Shown: one piece after another, positions 34,937-43,923 of the stretch
How the letters are laid out: each line of letters opens with the position of its first letter
Numbering within the stretch: the stretch's first letter is position 1
Assembly (NCBI RefSeq): GCF_001542405.1
Contig: NZ_LNCD01000025.1
Span: 1-49,778, forward strand
Source: Rhizobium altiplani
Lineage (GTDB): Bacteria > Pseudomonadota > Alphaproteobacteria > Rhizobiales > Rhizobiaceae
Reading direction: 5' to 3'
DNA: 49,778 bases
Made by a program: the position numbers and the translations under genes
Notes under the pieces: generated by a model
Database searches by the model: none
Seen by the model: the letters and a program-made list of their open reading frames with translations, nothing else
Told to the model about the DNA's origin: nothing

Positions 34937-34974
34937 GCGCAGATGCCCCATCCACTCCCGGGGGGCATCTGCGC
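34937..34974 (+). terminator. Intrinsic terminator of the second oxidase gene
   Basis: GCGCAGATGCCCC pairs with GGGGCATCTGCGC across a 12-base loop and is followed by TTCTTTG. It starts six bases after the oxidase stop. Confidence 0.8.
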
Positions 34975-35012
34975 TTCTTTGTCAAGGCGGGCTCTTGCGC
35001 GGCCCGCGAGGG

Positions 35013-35216
35013 CTAGAGAGAGGTGAAGGTGTTCGGGTAACCCGCGCTCTCGAGAGCCGCCGCAATAGTGGCAGGGTCGAGAGCCGTTTCCACCTTAGCC
35101 GTCCGGGTCGGGAGGTCGACCTTGGCCTGAGCGGTGGGATCGGCGGCTTTGATTGCCTTTTCCACCGTGCCCGCACAGTGGCCGCAGGTCATGTTCTGGA
35201 TGTTGAATTCGTACAT
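35013..35216 (-). CDS. copZ: CopZ-type copper chaperone (HMA domain)
   Basis: A 67-aa single HMA domain: NMTCGHCAGTVEKAI holds the Cys11/Cys14 copper site, followed by the ferredoxin-like beta-alpha-beta pattern to residue 65. It delivers Cu(I) to P1B ATPases or to CueR in the cytoplasm. ATG at 35216. Its promoter contains a CueR-type dyad. It lies alone between the oxidase and the DUF411 gene. Confidence 0.93.
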   Translation of the reverse strand: MYEFNIQNMTCGHCAGTVEKAIKAADPTAQAKVDLPTRTAKVETALDPATIAAALESAGYPNTFTSL

Positions 35217-35245
35217 CGAAGGTCTCCAATCCAAGTGACCTGTAA

Positions 35246-35276
35246 CATGTGGCGCTTCCCATGGTTGGAAGGTCAA
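35246..35276 (-). promoter_or_regulatory. CueR-type promoter of copZ
   Basis: On the minus strand TTGACC is followed by a 19-base spacer with dyad CTTCCAACCATGGGAAG. The -10 (CACATG or a shifted TTACAG) is weak. The dyad shares its core with the copA and oxidase-operon sites. Confidence 0.7.
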
Positions 35277-35360
35277 GGGGCCAAACCGCATTCGTGGCCG
35301 AGAAATACACACAGGGAGTCGCTGGCACCCGATTTATGGATGATGGAAAAGGAAAACGAG

Positions 35361-35813
35361 ATGAAACGCAGAGCTTTTATGTGTCTCGCCGCGACCGGTG
35401 CAGTTGCCGCTTTGATTGGCCCCGCGCGTGCTTCACAGATCCAGATGGACCTTTACAAGGACCCAAGTTGCGGCTGCTGTGAGGCCTGGGGTCGAGCCAT
35501 GGCCGACGCTGATTTCAACGTAGTCGTTCGCAATGAGGATTTCACTGCAGTGAAAGCAAGGCTCGGCATCCCCGAAAATATGCAAGGTTGCCATACGGCC
35601 GTTGTTGGCGACTATTTCTTCGAAGGGCACGTTCCACTGCAGGCTGTCCAAAAGATCATGAACGAACGGCAGCAGATTGCCGGTCTTGCGGTACCTGGCA
35701 TGCCAGCCGGATCGCTGGGGATGGGGGATGATCCCAATGCCTCCTACGCAGTCTACAGCCTCAGCAAACCGGACATGAAGCCTACATTGTTCATGCGCAT
35801 GCGGAAGGCTTAG
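35361..35813 (+). CDS. DUF411 exported metal-binding protein
   Basis: A 150-aa exported protein of the DUF411 family. Signal peptide residues 1-24 (cleavage ARAS). Thioredoxin-like N-terminal part with YKDPSCGCCEAWGRAM (Cys-x-Cys-Cys metal site), then ENMQGCHTAVVGDYFFEGH and a final Met-rich end. DUF411 proteins are found with copper and silver resistance genes as periplasmic metal-binding proteins. Start at the ATG at 35361 with AAGGAAAA upstream. It diverges from copZ across the CueR-type promoter, but that promoter points the other way. Confidence 0.85.
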   Translation: MKRRAFMCLAATGAVAALIGPARASQIQMDLYKDPSCGCCEAWGRAMADADFNVVVRNEDFTAVKARLGIPENMQGCHTAVVGDYFFEGHVPLQAVQKIMNERQQIAGLAVPGMPAGSLGMGDDPNASYAVYSLSKPDMKPTLFMRMRKA

Positions 35814-35924
35814 CGGCTCACAACTGCATGCCAACCGATAAGGATCATCACAGCGCCGAAAAACAGCGCTGCGATGAGGGTTATCTGGCGGTCCGCCTTG
35901 ACTTTCAATCGGCGACGCACAGAC

Positions 35925-36199
35925 ATGTTCGAAGGCGAAATCACCCACGAAGGAGATCGCTGCAGTTTCGAGGTCCTCCGCACCAGGGCGGGCATCGCCG
36001 ATCCTGCCTTGCAGGCCATCGCCGAGATCGCACGACATCGACTTGAAGGATGCGAAGTTCGGGCGCGAGGAGGCGGCCGGAATCGCCAGCCGGATCGCCG
36101 GAAATCTGCGCCGCCAATCCCCAGGACGACGAGCGGATTGCGCAGGGCAGGCCGGTCTTCGGCAACCTCTATCAGTATTTCCGCGCCACGCGCGGCTAG
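35925..36199 (+). pseudogene. chrB: chrB remnant (chromate resistance), frameshifted
   Basis: Reading across three frames restores the C-terminal part of ChrB: EGEITHEGDRCSFEVL, then after a frame change near 36031 HDIDLKDAKFGREEAAGI, and after a second near 36115 NPQDDERIAQGRPVFGNL ending YQYFRATRG at 36199. This is the ChrB C-terminal domain (a Fe/Mn-dependent protein linked to chromate sensing or reduction). The N-terminal half is missing. The gene is dead; it is followed one base later by a chrA remnant. Confidence 0.75.
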
Positions 36200-36200
36200 C

Positions 36201-36490
36201 ATGGGACAGCAGCAAATGTACGATACGGAAACATTCCGCCACCGCGAAACGAAGCCAGCCGACGTGCCGTCCCAAGGCATCTCGTTTGGAGAGGCGGAAC
36301 CCTTTACGAAGCACGCGGGTTTGGCATGACGGTGGATGTTCCCGTGTTTAGCTCGGTCAACATCCCCTCGCTGGTGCTCACGACGGCAGCTGTTATCGCC
36401 GCGTTCCGCTTCAAGGTCGGCATGCTGACGGTCCTAGTGGCTTGCTCGGTCCTCGGCATCCTGTATGAGACGATCTACGGACTGGTCTAG
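36201..36490 (+). pseudogene. chrA: chrA remnant (chromate transporter), internal deletion
   Basis: From the ATG at 36201 the frame reads a chrA-like N-terminal cytoplasmic tail with VPSQGISFGEAEPF and stops at 36329. A second frame from 36326 gives DVPVFSSVNIPSLVL, a hydrophobic helix and FRFKVGMLTVLVACSVLG, which is the ChrA C-terminus. The whole middle (about ten membrane helices) is deleted. With the chrB remnant this is a decayed chrBA operon. Confidence 0.7.
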
Positions 36491-36493
36491 CGC

Positions 36494-37708
36494 GTGAAAG
36501 CGATGATCTCCACTGCATTCACACCGGCTAACTGCGTCTTCGCATCCAGAGCCTTGCGCGACTTCGCGGATGCTTTTGTAGCGATCCTGCTACCTGTCTA
36601 CCTGCTCAGTCTTGGGTTTTCCCCGTTGCAGGTGGGTATTGTCGCGACGGCTTCGCTGTTTGGTTCAGCGCTTCTGACGATCTGCGTGGGCCTGATCGGC
36701 GCGCGTCTTGACCTTCGCGCGCTCCTTCTGGTGGCGGCCGTGTGGATGGTGGCGACAGGCGTCGCGATGTCCTCCGCCAGCGATTACCTGCCGCTTCTGG
36801 CTATCGCCTTCGTCGGCACGATGAACCCGTCCGCAGGTAGCGTCAGCGTCTTCGTGCCGCTTGAACACGCAGTTCTTGCGCGCGAGACGCCGGATCGTCA
36901 GCGCACGAGCATGTTCGCGAACTACAGTCTCATCGGGGCGCTCGCGAGTGCCCTCGGAGGACTCGCCGCCGCAACGCCCGACTTGATGACGAAACTCGGC
37001 CTCGATCAACTGACGGCGATCAAGCTGATGTTTGTTCTCTATGCTATGCTCGGGCTTCTCGGCGGCCTGTTCTACTCCCGTATTCCGCCGCGCCCACCGA
37101 GCCGCGAACTCGATAAGCCGGCACCTCTCGGCCCATCGCGCGCGATTGTCGTAAAGCTTGCCGCGCTCTTCAGCCTCGATGCGTTCGCGGGGGGATTCGC
37201 CGTCCAGTCGCTGCTGGCTCTGTGGCTCTTTGAGCGTTTCGAGCTTTCGCTTTCGCAGGCGGGCGTATTCTTCTTCTGGACGGGTATCCTTTCTGCATTC
37301 TCTTTTCCGGTGGCAGCGCGGCTGTCAAAGCGCATAGGCCTCGTCAACACCATGGTCTTCACCCACATCCCATCCAGCATTGCGCTCGCCCTCGCGGCCC
37401 TCGCGCCGAGCTTGACCTTGGCTCTTGGCTTTCTGCTGGTAAGGGCTGCGCTCTCGCAGATGGACGTGCCAACGCGTTCGTCTTACGTGATGGCTGTGGT
37501 GACGGACGCGGAGCGAGCGGCGGCGGCCAGTTTTACGTCCGTGCCGCGCAGCCTTGCGGCGGCGGCCAGTCCCGCGCTCGCTGGCGCTCTATTCGCCGCA
37601 TCCTATCGGGCTTGGCCGTTCCTCATCTGCGCGGCGCTCAAGATCGTCTATGACTTGCTACTGCTGCGCAAGTTTCGGCACGTGAAGCCTCCGGAGGAGA
37701 TGCGATAG
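36494..37708 (+). CDS. MFS transporter following the chr remnant
   Basis: A 404-aa major facilitator with 12 predicted membrane helices. GTG start at 36494, four bases after the chrA stop, so it was part of the chr operon; an ATG at 36503 is possible. Motifs: helix 1 region FASRALRDFADAFVAILLPV, the loop GARLDLRA between helices 2 and 3, and ARLSKRIGL in the second half. Substrate unknown; a role in chromate or metal export is only suggested by position. Intact, unlike its neighbours. Confidence 0.85.
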   Translation: MKAMISTAFTPANCVFASRALRDFADAFVAILLPVYLLSLGFSPLQVGIVATASLFGSALLTICVGLIGARLDLRALLLVAAVWMVATGVAMSSASDYLPLLAIAFVGTMNPSAGSVSVFVPLEHAVLARETPDRQRTSMFANYSLIGALASALGGLAAATPDLMTKLGLDQLTAIKLMFVLYAMLGLLGGLFYSRIPPRPPSRELDKPAPLGPSRAIVVKLAALFSLDAFAGGFAVQSLLALWLFERFELSLSQAGVFFFWTGILSAFSFPVAARLSKRIGLVNTMVFTHIPSSIALALAALAPSLTLALGFLLVRAALSQMDVPTRSSYVMAVVTDAERAAAASFTSVPRSLAAAASPALAGALFAASYRAWPFLICAALKIVYDLLLLRKFRHVKPPEEMR

Positions 37709-37886
37709 CGCGGACACATCGGGTCGCATTGGTTTCGCATGAAGCGGTTGGCATATGAAGTTCATCACTGGCCGGCTGACCCTGTAGGCGTGGAACGCGG
37801 GACGAGTTCCTTGCCGCCAATGGAGCCTCATGTTGCGTCTACACCCGATGAGCCGGGCTGTGTATTCTTCGAAAAAGAGAATGCCA

Positions 37887-38099
37887 ATGAACCGCGCCTT
37901 CATGGTTGCAGCGGTCGCTGCACTCTTTAACCTTACGACCCTTGCGCCATCTCCGGCGGCTCCAGTCTCATCGAAGGCAAAGCAATCCATTCCAAAGGTA
38001 GTGAGTAAGCAGAACGCCGAGGCTACCGCGCCGACGACCAATCTATTTCTCACTCCTCGAATGATGGGATCGCAAGCGGCCAATGAATCCAGTCTGTGA
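37887..38099 (+). CDS. Small exported hypothetical protein
   Basis: A 70-aa precursor with signal peptide residues 1-23 (MVAAVAALFNLTTLAPSPAA) and a 45-residue Lys/Ser/Thr-rich mature part. ATG at 37887 (an ATG at 37881 is an alternative). No family recognised. It precedes the terminator at 38145. Confidence 0.5.
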   Translation: MNRAFMVAAVAALFNLTTLAPSPAAPVSSKAKQSIPKVVSKQNAEATAPTTNLFLTPRMMGSQAANESSL

Positions 38100-38144
38100 C
38101 CAAGGCTTTAAACCCGGAGCGCCTTCCAGCTGTCACTGCTGACG

Positions 38145-38177
38145 CTCTGGCAGCGGTTCGAACCTCCGCTGCCAGAG
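38145..38177. terminator. 12-bp terminator hairpin between convergent genes
   Basis: CTCTGGCAGCGG pairs with CCGCTGCCAGAG across a 9-base loop, followed by TTGTTTC on the plus strand. It lies between the small exported gene and the GYD gene and probably ends both transcripts. Confidence 0.75.
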
Positions 38178-38198
38178 TTGTTTCAACCAGTGGTCTGC

Positions 38199-38531
38199 TT
38201 ATTTTGCCGGGGGCTTGTAGGAAGATGCGATTGTACCCGCCTTCTCTTGCGCAGCCTTGAATTCCGAGCCCGTGTAGGCTCGCACGGTTTTGACATTCGA
38301 TACGGCTCCCGATGCGCCGATGACGAGCAGTGCCGGGACCAAGTCAGCACCATCGTCGAATTCCGTGATTGCCATCCAGTCATTTTCGCCGGTCGTGACG
38401 TAGAAAGATTGCAGTTTCCCGCCCGCTGCTTCCATGATGCCGCGGGCCGCCTTTTCTCGGTCCGATGGACTGTCAATCATTCCCTTCGCTGACGTGGTTG
38501 TATAACACCCTGTGGTTATGAACAGTGGCAT
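38199..38531 (-). CDS. GYD-domain protein
   Basis: A 110-aa GYD family protein: MPLFITTGCYTTTSAKGMI at the N-terminus, KLQSFYVTTGENDWMAITEF in the middle (Gly-x-Asn-Asp-Trp in place of the Gly-Tyr-Asp after which the family is named), and a C-terminal VKTVRAYTGSEF. Start ATG at 38531 with GGGAGG upstream. GYD proteins are small dimeric alpha/beta-barrel-type proteins of unknown role. Confidence 0.85.
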   Translation of the reverse strand: MPLFITTGCYTTTSAKGMIDSPSDREKAARGIMEAAGGKLQSFYVTTGENDWMAITEFDDGADLVPALLVIGASGAVSNVKTVRAYTGSEFKAAQEKAGTIASSYKPPAK

Positions 38532-39246
38532 AGGACATCCTCCCTCATCAACTGGGCAGATCAGGTGATCTGCCATGCTCACTATCTCAAAAAACTTGGC
38601 GTTAGACGAGCGTTGGGTTGGGCTGCGGAGAGATTGGTCGCGCACAATTCGGCAGCGCGCAGTGAGCATGATCGCCACCGCGGCGAGCCTTGAAATGACG
38701 ACACCACCAGCCGTCGCGTCCGAAGGTGTTGCACGCTAAGGCTTTGGACCGCTTAGGGGACGCCCCGGCATAGCGGGTGTCTCTTTCTGGTCGATAGCGG
38801 GTTCGCTTACGATCTTCATGGCCGGCTCTTCTTGTTGCCCTCACTCAGCGGGGGTGACAGGTAGCTTTCATGGTTCGTTGAACGCCAAACTGCGGGCCAC
38901 AAGTTTATCGCGAAAATAGCCTAGATGCGCGATCGCCACTGCAGGTCGATGGGGCACTCTTCGTTTGGGGCTTGCTTTCCTTCGCGGCAACAACCGGTGG
39001 CGCTCTGAGTCGAAGGCGTGTTTTGGTTGAATGATCGCAATTTTCGGCTCTGGCATACTGGCGGCCGTCGATAAACAGACCGCCCGCTACATTGGTCCCG
39101 CTAGACTGATAGCAGACCGCCACAGGCGGAGATCACGGCGACAGGGCGGACACTTCCCCGCCCAGGACGAAGCACGTCAACGCCAAAAGCAGACGTCACG
39201 AAGTCGGTAGGGAAGTTCGCACCGGAACCTCGTCACAATTGTTTAG
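38532..39246. other. Gene-free stretch of about 715 bases
   Basis: No intact gene on either strand; open frames are short and without ribosome sites. One minus-strand frame at 38602-38844 has a Cys/Trp-rich piece (ACNTFGRDGWWCRHF) that might be the remnant of a protein, but I cannot name it. Confidence 0.35.
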
Positions 39247-41835
39247 ATGGAGTATTCTCGCCTTGCAGGCACCATGGGGATTGGATGTCGGGCGCACGCC
39301 GTAGTGGAAGACGGCAGCACGCTCGGCAGGATCATGGGGGACAGTGCATTGGAGGGGTGCAACACAGAGGAAACAAGCGTCATCGTTAGACAGCGAGTCG
39401 AACTGCTGAAGCGCGAGCTTGCCGAGGCACTCGAACGGCAGGCGGCAACAAGCGAGATACTTCGCGCCATCTCAACTTCGCCCGCCGATGTACAGCCGGT
39501 GTTCGACACGATCGCGCAGCGTGCCGCCCGACTTTGCGGCGCTCAATATTGCCACGTGTTTCGCTATGATGGCGAATTGTTGCATTTCGTGGCGCATAAC
39601 GGGCTGGTACCCGAAGCAGCTGTGCCTCCAGCCCCGCCGCATCGAGGCAGTACCGCCGGGCGTTCGATCCTCAGCCGATCGGTGGAGCAGATAGAGGACT
39701 GGCGCGTCGATCCCGAATACACGGCCCATATCGTCGTCGGCGCTCAATCCGCGAACTATACAAGCCTGGTAGCTGTACCAATCATGCGCGAGGATGTCCC
39801 GATCGGAACCATTGTCGTTGCACGGCCCGATCCTGGGTTGTTTCCTGATCGCCAGATCGCACTCCTCAAGACCTTCGCCGACCAGGCAGGGATAGCCATC
39901 GAGAATGCTCGGCTGTTTACGGATCTGGAAGAGCGGAACCTCGAGCTGAAAGAATCACTGCAACAGCAAACGGCAACGGCGGATGTTCTCAAGGTCATCA
40001 GTCGGTCCGCTTTTGACCTCCAGACCGTCCTTGATACCCTTGTCGAATCCGCCGAGCGGCTGTGCGAGGCTCACGACGCGGCGATATTCCTGAAACAGGG
40101 AGACATGCTCCATCTGCAAGCACACCATGGCCCGATTCCAATCGACTTCCCTGGTTGGCCGGTATCACGGGGCTGGGCGACCGGGCGAGCCGTGGTTGAT
40201 CGAAACCCCGTCCATGTGCCTGATCTCGCAGCCGCGCCCAACGACTTTCCGGACGGATACAACATGGCGATACGGATGGGCCACCGGACAATTCTGGCCG
40301 TTCCGTTGTTGCGGCAGGGTGAAGCAATTGGTGGCCTCGTCATTCGCCGGACCGAAGTCAGGCCGTTTACCAAAAAGCAGATCGAGCTCATCCAGACGTT
40401 TGCCGACCAGGCCGTCATTGCGATCGAGAACGTGCGGTTGTTCGACGAAGTGAAGGCTCGAACGGCAGAGCTGTCTGAGGCGCTGGCGCAACAGACCGCG
40501 ACGGCTGACGTCCTGAAGGTCATCAGCCGTTCGGCATTTGATCTGCAGGCAGTACTCGACACCCTGGTAGCGTCCGCTGCACGTCTTTGCGAGGCAGATA
40601 TGGCTACATTGACCCGACCGATGGGAGACGCCCACTACCCTGTCGCGGGTTTTGGATTTTCGCAGGAATTCGACCACTATTTTCGAGCCCTCCCGCTGGA
40701 ACCGGGGCGCGGAAGCATCGTTGGTCGAACCCTTTACGAGGTCCGACCGGTCCAAGTTGCCGATGTCCTTGATGATCTTGAGTATGCAATGCCCGAGGCC
40801 CAAAGGCTTGGCGGGTTTCGCACCGTCCTTGGGGTGCCGCTCTTGCGGGAAGGAAGCCCGATCGGAGTGCTCGCATTGACCCGCTCAACCGTACGGCCCT
40901 TCACCGACAAGCAGATCGAGTTGGCATCGACCTTCGCCGACCAGGCCGTTATCGCCATTGAAAACGTGCGTCTCTTCAAGGAAGTGCAGGCGAGAACGGA
41001 GGAACTGTCGCGCTCGCTCGAGGAACTCAAAACCGCGCAGGACAGGTTGATCCAGACGGAGAAGCTCGCCTCGCTCGGACAACTCACGGCCGGCATCGCG
41101 CACGAGATTAAGAACCCACTGAACTTCGTCAACAATTTCTCGGCGCTGTCGGTCGAATTGCTCGACGAGCTTCGGCAGCTGTTCGACAGCACGGTAGCCG
41201 ACGACGCGACGCGCACTGAGATCGACGAGCGCACAGCGATGCTCAAGGGCAATCTCGAAAGGATCATCCAGCACGGCAAGCGGGCCGATTCGATCGTCAA
41301 GAACATGCTCTTGCACTCACGTCAGGGTGCAAGCGAGCACCGGCCAGCCGATATCAACACAATTGTCGAGGAGAGCCTCGGTCTCGCCTATCATGGGGCT
41401 CGAGCCGAAAGGCAGGGTTTCAACATCACGCTGGAGAAATCGCTTGATCCCACAGCCGGGGAGGTTGACCTTTATCCGCAGGAGATTACGCGCGTGCTTC
41501 TCAATCTGATCTCCAACGGCTTCTATGCGACTAGCAAACGCGCCGCTTCAGAGCGCGGGGACAGCTATGAGCCGACGCTTGCCGCGATGACCAAAAACCT
41601 CGGCGACAGCGTTGAGATCACTATCCGCGACAATGGCCTTGGCATTCCGCCGGAGCTGCGCGAGCGGATATTCGATCCTTTCTTCACGACCAAGCCTGCC
41701 GGCGAGGGGACGGGCCTCGGTCTGTCGATCAGCCATGATATCATCGTCAAGCAACATGCCGGTTCGATCGAGATGGAGACGGAGCCTGGTCGGTATACCG
41801 AGTTTCGCATCCGGTTGCCGCGATTGCGGCAGTGA
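39247..41835 (+). CDS. Histidine kinase with three GAF domains
   Basis: An 862-aa cytosolic sensor kinase without membrane segments. The start at 39247 is uncertain; an ATG at 39334 is also possible. A coiled-coil ([18 protein letters not shown]) is followed by three GAF domains (about residues 75-235, 250-400 and 420-585), the second and third joined by near-identical linkers ([20 protein letters not shown]). Then HisKA with [19 protein letters not shown] (phospho-His) and an ATPase domain with [29 protein letters not shown] and [12 protein letters not shown] domains bind small ligands or haem; which one is unknown. Forms a unit with two receiver proteins. Confidence 0.9.
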   Translation: MEYSRLAGTMGIGCRAHAVVEDGSTLGRIMGDSALEGCNTEETSVIVRQRVELLKRELAEALERQAATSEILRAISTSPADVQPVFDTIAQRAARLCGAQYCHVFRYDGELLHFVAHNGLVPEAAVPPAPPHRGSTAGRSILSRSVEQIEDWRVDPEYTAHIVVGAQSANYTSLVAVPIMREDVPIGTIVVARPDPGLFPDRQIALLKTFADQAGIAIENARLFTDLEERNLELKESLQQQTATADVLKVISRSAFDLQTVLDTLVESAERLCEAHDAAIFLKQGDMLHLQAHHGPIPIDFPGWPVSRGWATGRAVVDRNPVHVPDLAAAPNDFPDGYNMAIRMGHRTILAVPLLRQGEAIGGLVIRRTEVRPFTKKQIELIQTFADQAVIAIENVRLFDEVKARTAELSEALAQQTATADVLKVISRSAFDLQAVLDTLVASAARLCEADMATLTRPMGDAHYPVAGFGFSQEFDHYFRALPLEPGRGSIVGRTLYEVRPVQVADVLDDLEYAMPEAQRLGGFRTVLGVPLLREGSPIGVLALTRSTVRPFTDKQIELASTFADQAVIAIENVRLFKEVQARTEELSRSLEELKTAQDRLIQTEKLASLGQLTAGIAHEIKNPLNFVNNFSALSVELLDELRQLFDSTVADDATRTEIDERTAMLKGNLERIIQHGKRADSIVKNMLLHSRQGASEHRPADINTIVEESLGLAYHGARAERQGFNITLEKSLDPTAGEVDLYPQEITRVLLNLISNGFYATSKRAASERGDSYEPTLAAMTKNLGDSVEITIRDNGLGIPPELRERIFDPFFTTKPAGEGTGLGLSISHDIIVKQHAGSIEMETEPGRYTEFRIRLPRLRQ

Positions 41836-41857
41836 TTGCAATACCGGAGGGCAAATC

Positions 41858-42247
41858 ATGAGCCTCCTTATACTGGTGGTCGATGACGAACCTGACATCG
41901 AATTGCTTTTCAAGCAGCAATTCCGCCATGACCTGCGCGCAGGTCGCTTTTTGATGGAGTTTACTCGTTCGGCAGCTTCAGCACTCGAACGGATCGCACA
42001 TGCGGCCGACGTGACGCTCATTCTCATATTGTCCGATGTCAACATGCCGGGGATGAGCGGGCTCGAATTGCTGCCTAAGGCGAGGAACTTGCGGCCTGAC
42101 GTGCCGGTAATCATGATCACCGCCTATGGCGATCCGGAAACGAAGCGAAGGGCCATCGAAGACGGCGCAGAAGCGCTGTTGACCAAACCGATCGACTTTG
42201 CCGTATTGCGAGAGGAAATCGACATGCGAATTGGGCGGGCCGCATGA
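41858..42247 (+). CDS. Single-domain response regulator
   Basis: A 129-aa receiver domain without an output domain. Acidic pocket VVDDEPD, phosphorylation site SDVNMPGMSG near residue 55, ITAYGD switch and the LLTKPID Lys. ATG at 41858 preceded by CGGAGGG. It lies 22 bases after the kinase and overlaps the next start by 4 bases. Probably a phosphorelay intermediate or a phosphate sink between kinase and cyclase. Confidence 0.92.
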   Translation: MSLLILVVDDEPDIELLFKQQFRHDLRAGRFLMEFTRSAASALERIAHAADVTLILILSDVNMPGMSGLELLPKARNLRPDVPVIMITAYGDPETKRRAIEDGAEALLTKPIDFAVLREEIDMRIGRAA

Positions 42248-43503
42248 GTACGAGCATACTCGTTGTGGATGACGAGCCGGACCTGGAGATGCTTCTCGTC
42301 CAGAAGTTCCGGAAGGAGATTCTCGGCGGCACGCTACGTTTCCTGTTTGCCCGCGACGGGATCGATGCTTTGGCCATGCTTGCGGCCAACAACGACGTGG
42401 ATATCGTTCTAAGCGACATCAACATGCCGCGCATGGATGGTCTTTCCCTGCTGGCGAAGCTTCAGCAGAGGGACGAGGATTTGTCCACGATAATCGTTTC
42501 CGCCTACAGCGATATGGCCAATATCCGGATCGCGATGAATCGCGGCGCATATGATTTCGTAACGAAGCCGATCGATTTTCCCGACTTAGAGGCGACGATC
42601 GTCAAAACGATCCACCACATCGAGGCGTTGCGTGAGGCGCAGTGCAGGCAATCGGCGGCTGAGGCGGCGCGTGCATCGCTTTCCCGTTATTTTTCGCCGA
42701 ATCTCGCTGAACGCCTGGCCACCAGCGCCGATGCTCTTGATCTTGGTGGAAGGCGCAGGGATGTTGCGTCGCTCTTTACCGATCTGACGGGGTTCACCAC
42801 GCTGGTGGAAACGATCGAGCCGAACGTACTCGGGCAACTCCTCAACGATTACATCGTTGGCATGACCGACATAGTGTTCGCCCATGACGGTACCGTCGCC
42901 AAGATCATTGGCGACGCAATCCATGTGCTGTTCGGCGCACCTGTCGAACAACCGAACCATGCCAGTCGCGCGATCTCCTGCTCATTCGCTCTTGACGCCT
43001 TCGCACGGTCTTTCCGTGAACACTGGTGCAGGAAGGGAATAACCCTTGGTCACACTCGGATCGGCGCGCATTCCGGCACGGCAGTGGTCGGCAACTTCGG
43101 TGGAGGAAAGTTCTTCGAATACAGCGCCTATGGTGACACCATCAACGTTGCCGCACGCTTGGAATCGGCCAACAAGGCGTTTGGCACGCGTATCTGCGTG
43201 AGTGGTAGCCTCGCAGCAAGCATGCAGGGGTTCTGCGGCCGCCCTGTTGGCGACCTCCTGCTCAGAGGCAGGGTGGAGGCGGTCCGCGCTTTCGAGCCGC
43301 TTGAGGCCGAAAGTTATGCCACCGACGCAACGCAGGCTTACATGGTTGCCTTCGAAGAATTGGAAACCGGCAATCCTCGTGCCGTAGCTTCATTCGCTGC
43401 CCTGGTTGCTCGCAACCCCGAGGACCCGCTTGCTGCCTTTCACCTGAAGCGGCTGATGAACGGCGAATTCAGCACGACCATCAACCTCAAAAATGTCCAC
43501 TGA
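42244..43503 (+). CDS. Receiver-adenylate/guanylate cyclase fusion
   Basis: A 419-aa protein: receiver domain (residues 1-125; VVDDEPDLEML, LSDINMPRMDGL, VTKPIDFPDL) and a class III cyclase (about 165-370). Cyclase residues are complete: SLFTDLTGF (metal Asp), VAKIIGDAIHVLFGAP (Lys and second Asp) and AYGDTINVAARLES (transition-state Asn and Arg). The Lys/Asp pair favours ATP, so cAMP is the likely product. Its ATG overlaps the preceding stop (ATGA). The histidine kinase is expected to control cAMP synthesis. Confidence 0.92.
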   Translation: MSTSILVVDDEPDLEMLLVQKFRKEILGGTLRFLFARDGIDALAMLAANNDVDIVLSDINMPRMDGLSLLAKLQQRDEDLSTIIVSAYSDMANIRIAMNRGAYDFVTKPIDFPDLEATIVKTIHHIEALREAQCRQSAAEAARASLSRYFSPNLAERLATSADALDLGGRRRDVASLFTDLTGFTTLVETIEPNVLGQLLNDYIVGMTDIVFAHDGTVAKIIGDAIHVLFGAPVEQPNHASRAISCSFALDAFARSFREHWCRKGITLGHTRIGAHSGTAVVGNFGGGKFFEYSAYGDTINVAARLESANKAFGTRICVSGSLAASMQGFCGRPVGDLLLRGRVEAVRAFEPLEAESYATDATQAYMVAFEELETGNPRAVASFAALVARNPEDPLAAFHLKRLMNGEFSTTINLKNVH

Positions 43504-43545
43504 TCGTCGAGCCCTTCGAATGCCACCAATTTCCCCAACGGCGCT

Positions 43546-43923
43546 CTAGTAATAATGAATTTCCAATAGCAAGCAGCCCGCCGTCGATCTGAACGGTCCA
43601 TGAAAAGCCCCGGGTGGCCGGCAGGCATATGTATGGGGGCCATAAGACGTGGTTTCCGACAATGTGTCGCCGACGATGAGGTCTCCTTCGAGAAGATAGA
43701 CCTCTTCCCAATAGTCATGCACGAACGGCGTCTCGGTGCGTGCGCCCGGCAAAAAGCGAAGCAATCGCGTCCGGTTGCCCTTTTTGTTTGGTTCATCGAG
43801 ACATCCGGCGAGAAACTTCTGCTCGATACCGGGAGGATAGCCGAGCGGAGTGTGCCAGCCTTGCCTCATGTCCACCTGATGGAACTCCAGGTGCTCCTTG
43901 AAGATGTCACTGGACGAGGTCAT
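43546..43923 (-). CDS. Cupin protein of the HpaB-type operon
   Basis: A 125-aa single cupin. Metal-site residues: HDYWEEVYLLEGDLIVGD (His, Glu, Glu of motif 1) and the motif 2 region CRPPGAFHGPF (His). ATG at 43923 overlaps the monooxygenase stop by 4 bases, so it is made with it. In cluster context it may be an aromatic-ring dioxygenase accessory or a product-handling protein; catalytic role unproved. Confidence 0.82.
   Translation of the reverse strand: MTSSSDIFKEHLEFHQVDMRQGWHTPLGYPPGIEQKFLAGCLDEPNKKGNRTRLLRFLPGARTETPFVHDYWEEVYLLEGDLIVGDTLSETTSYGPHTYACRPPGAFHGPFRSTAGCLLLEIHYY

Noticed and set aside
35433..36314. Minus-strand frame of 293 codons opposite DUF411 and the chr remnants
   Set aside because: The plus strand has clear DUF411, ChrB and ChrA signatures; the minus frame has none.
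39960..40560. Repeated GAF segments considered as a possible assembly duplication
   Set aside because: The two DNA copies differ at many synonymous positions, so this is an old protein-level duplication.
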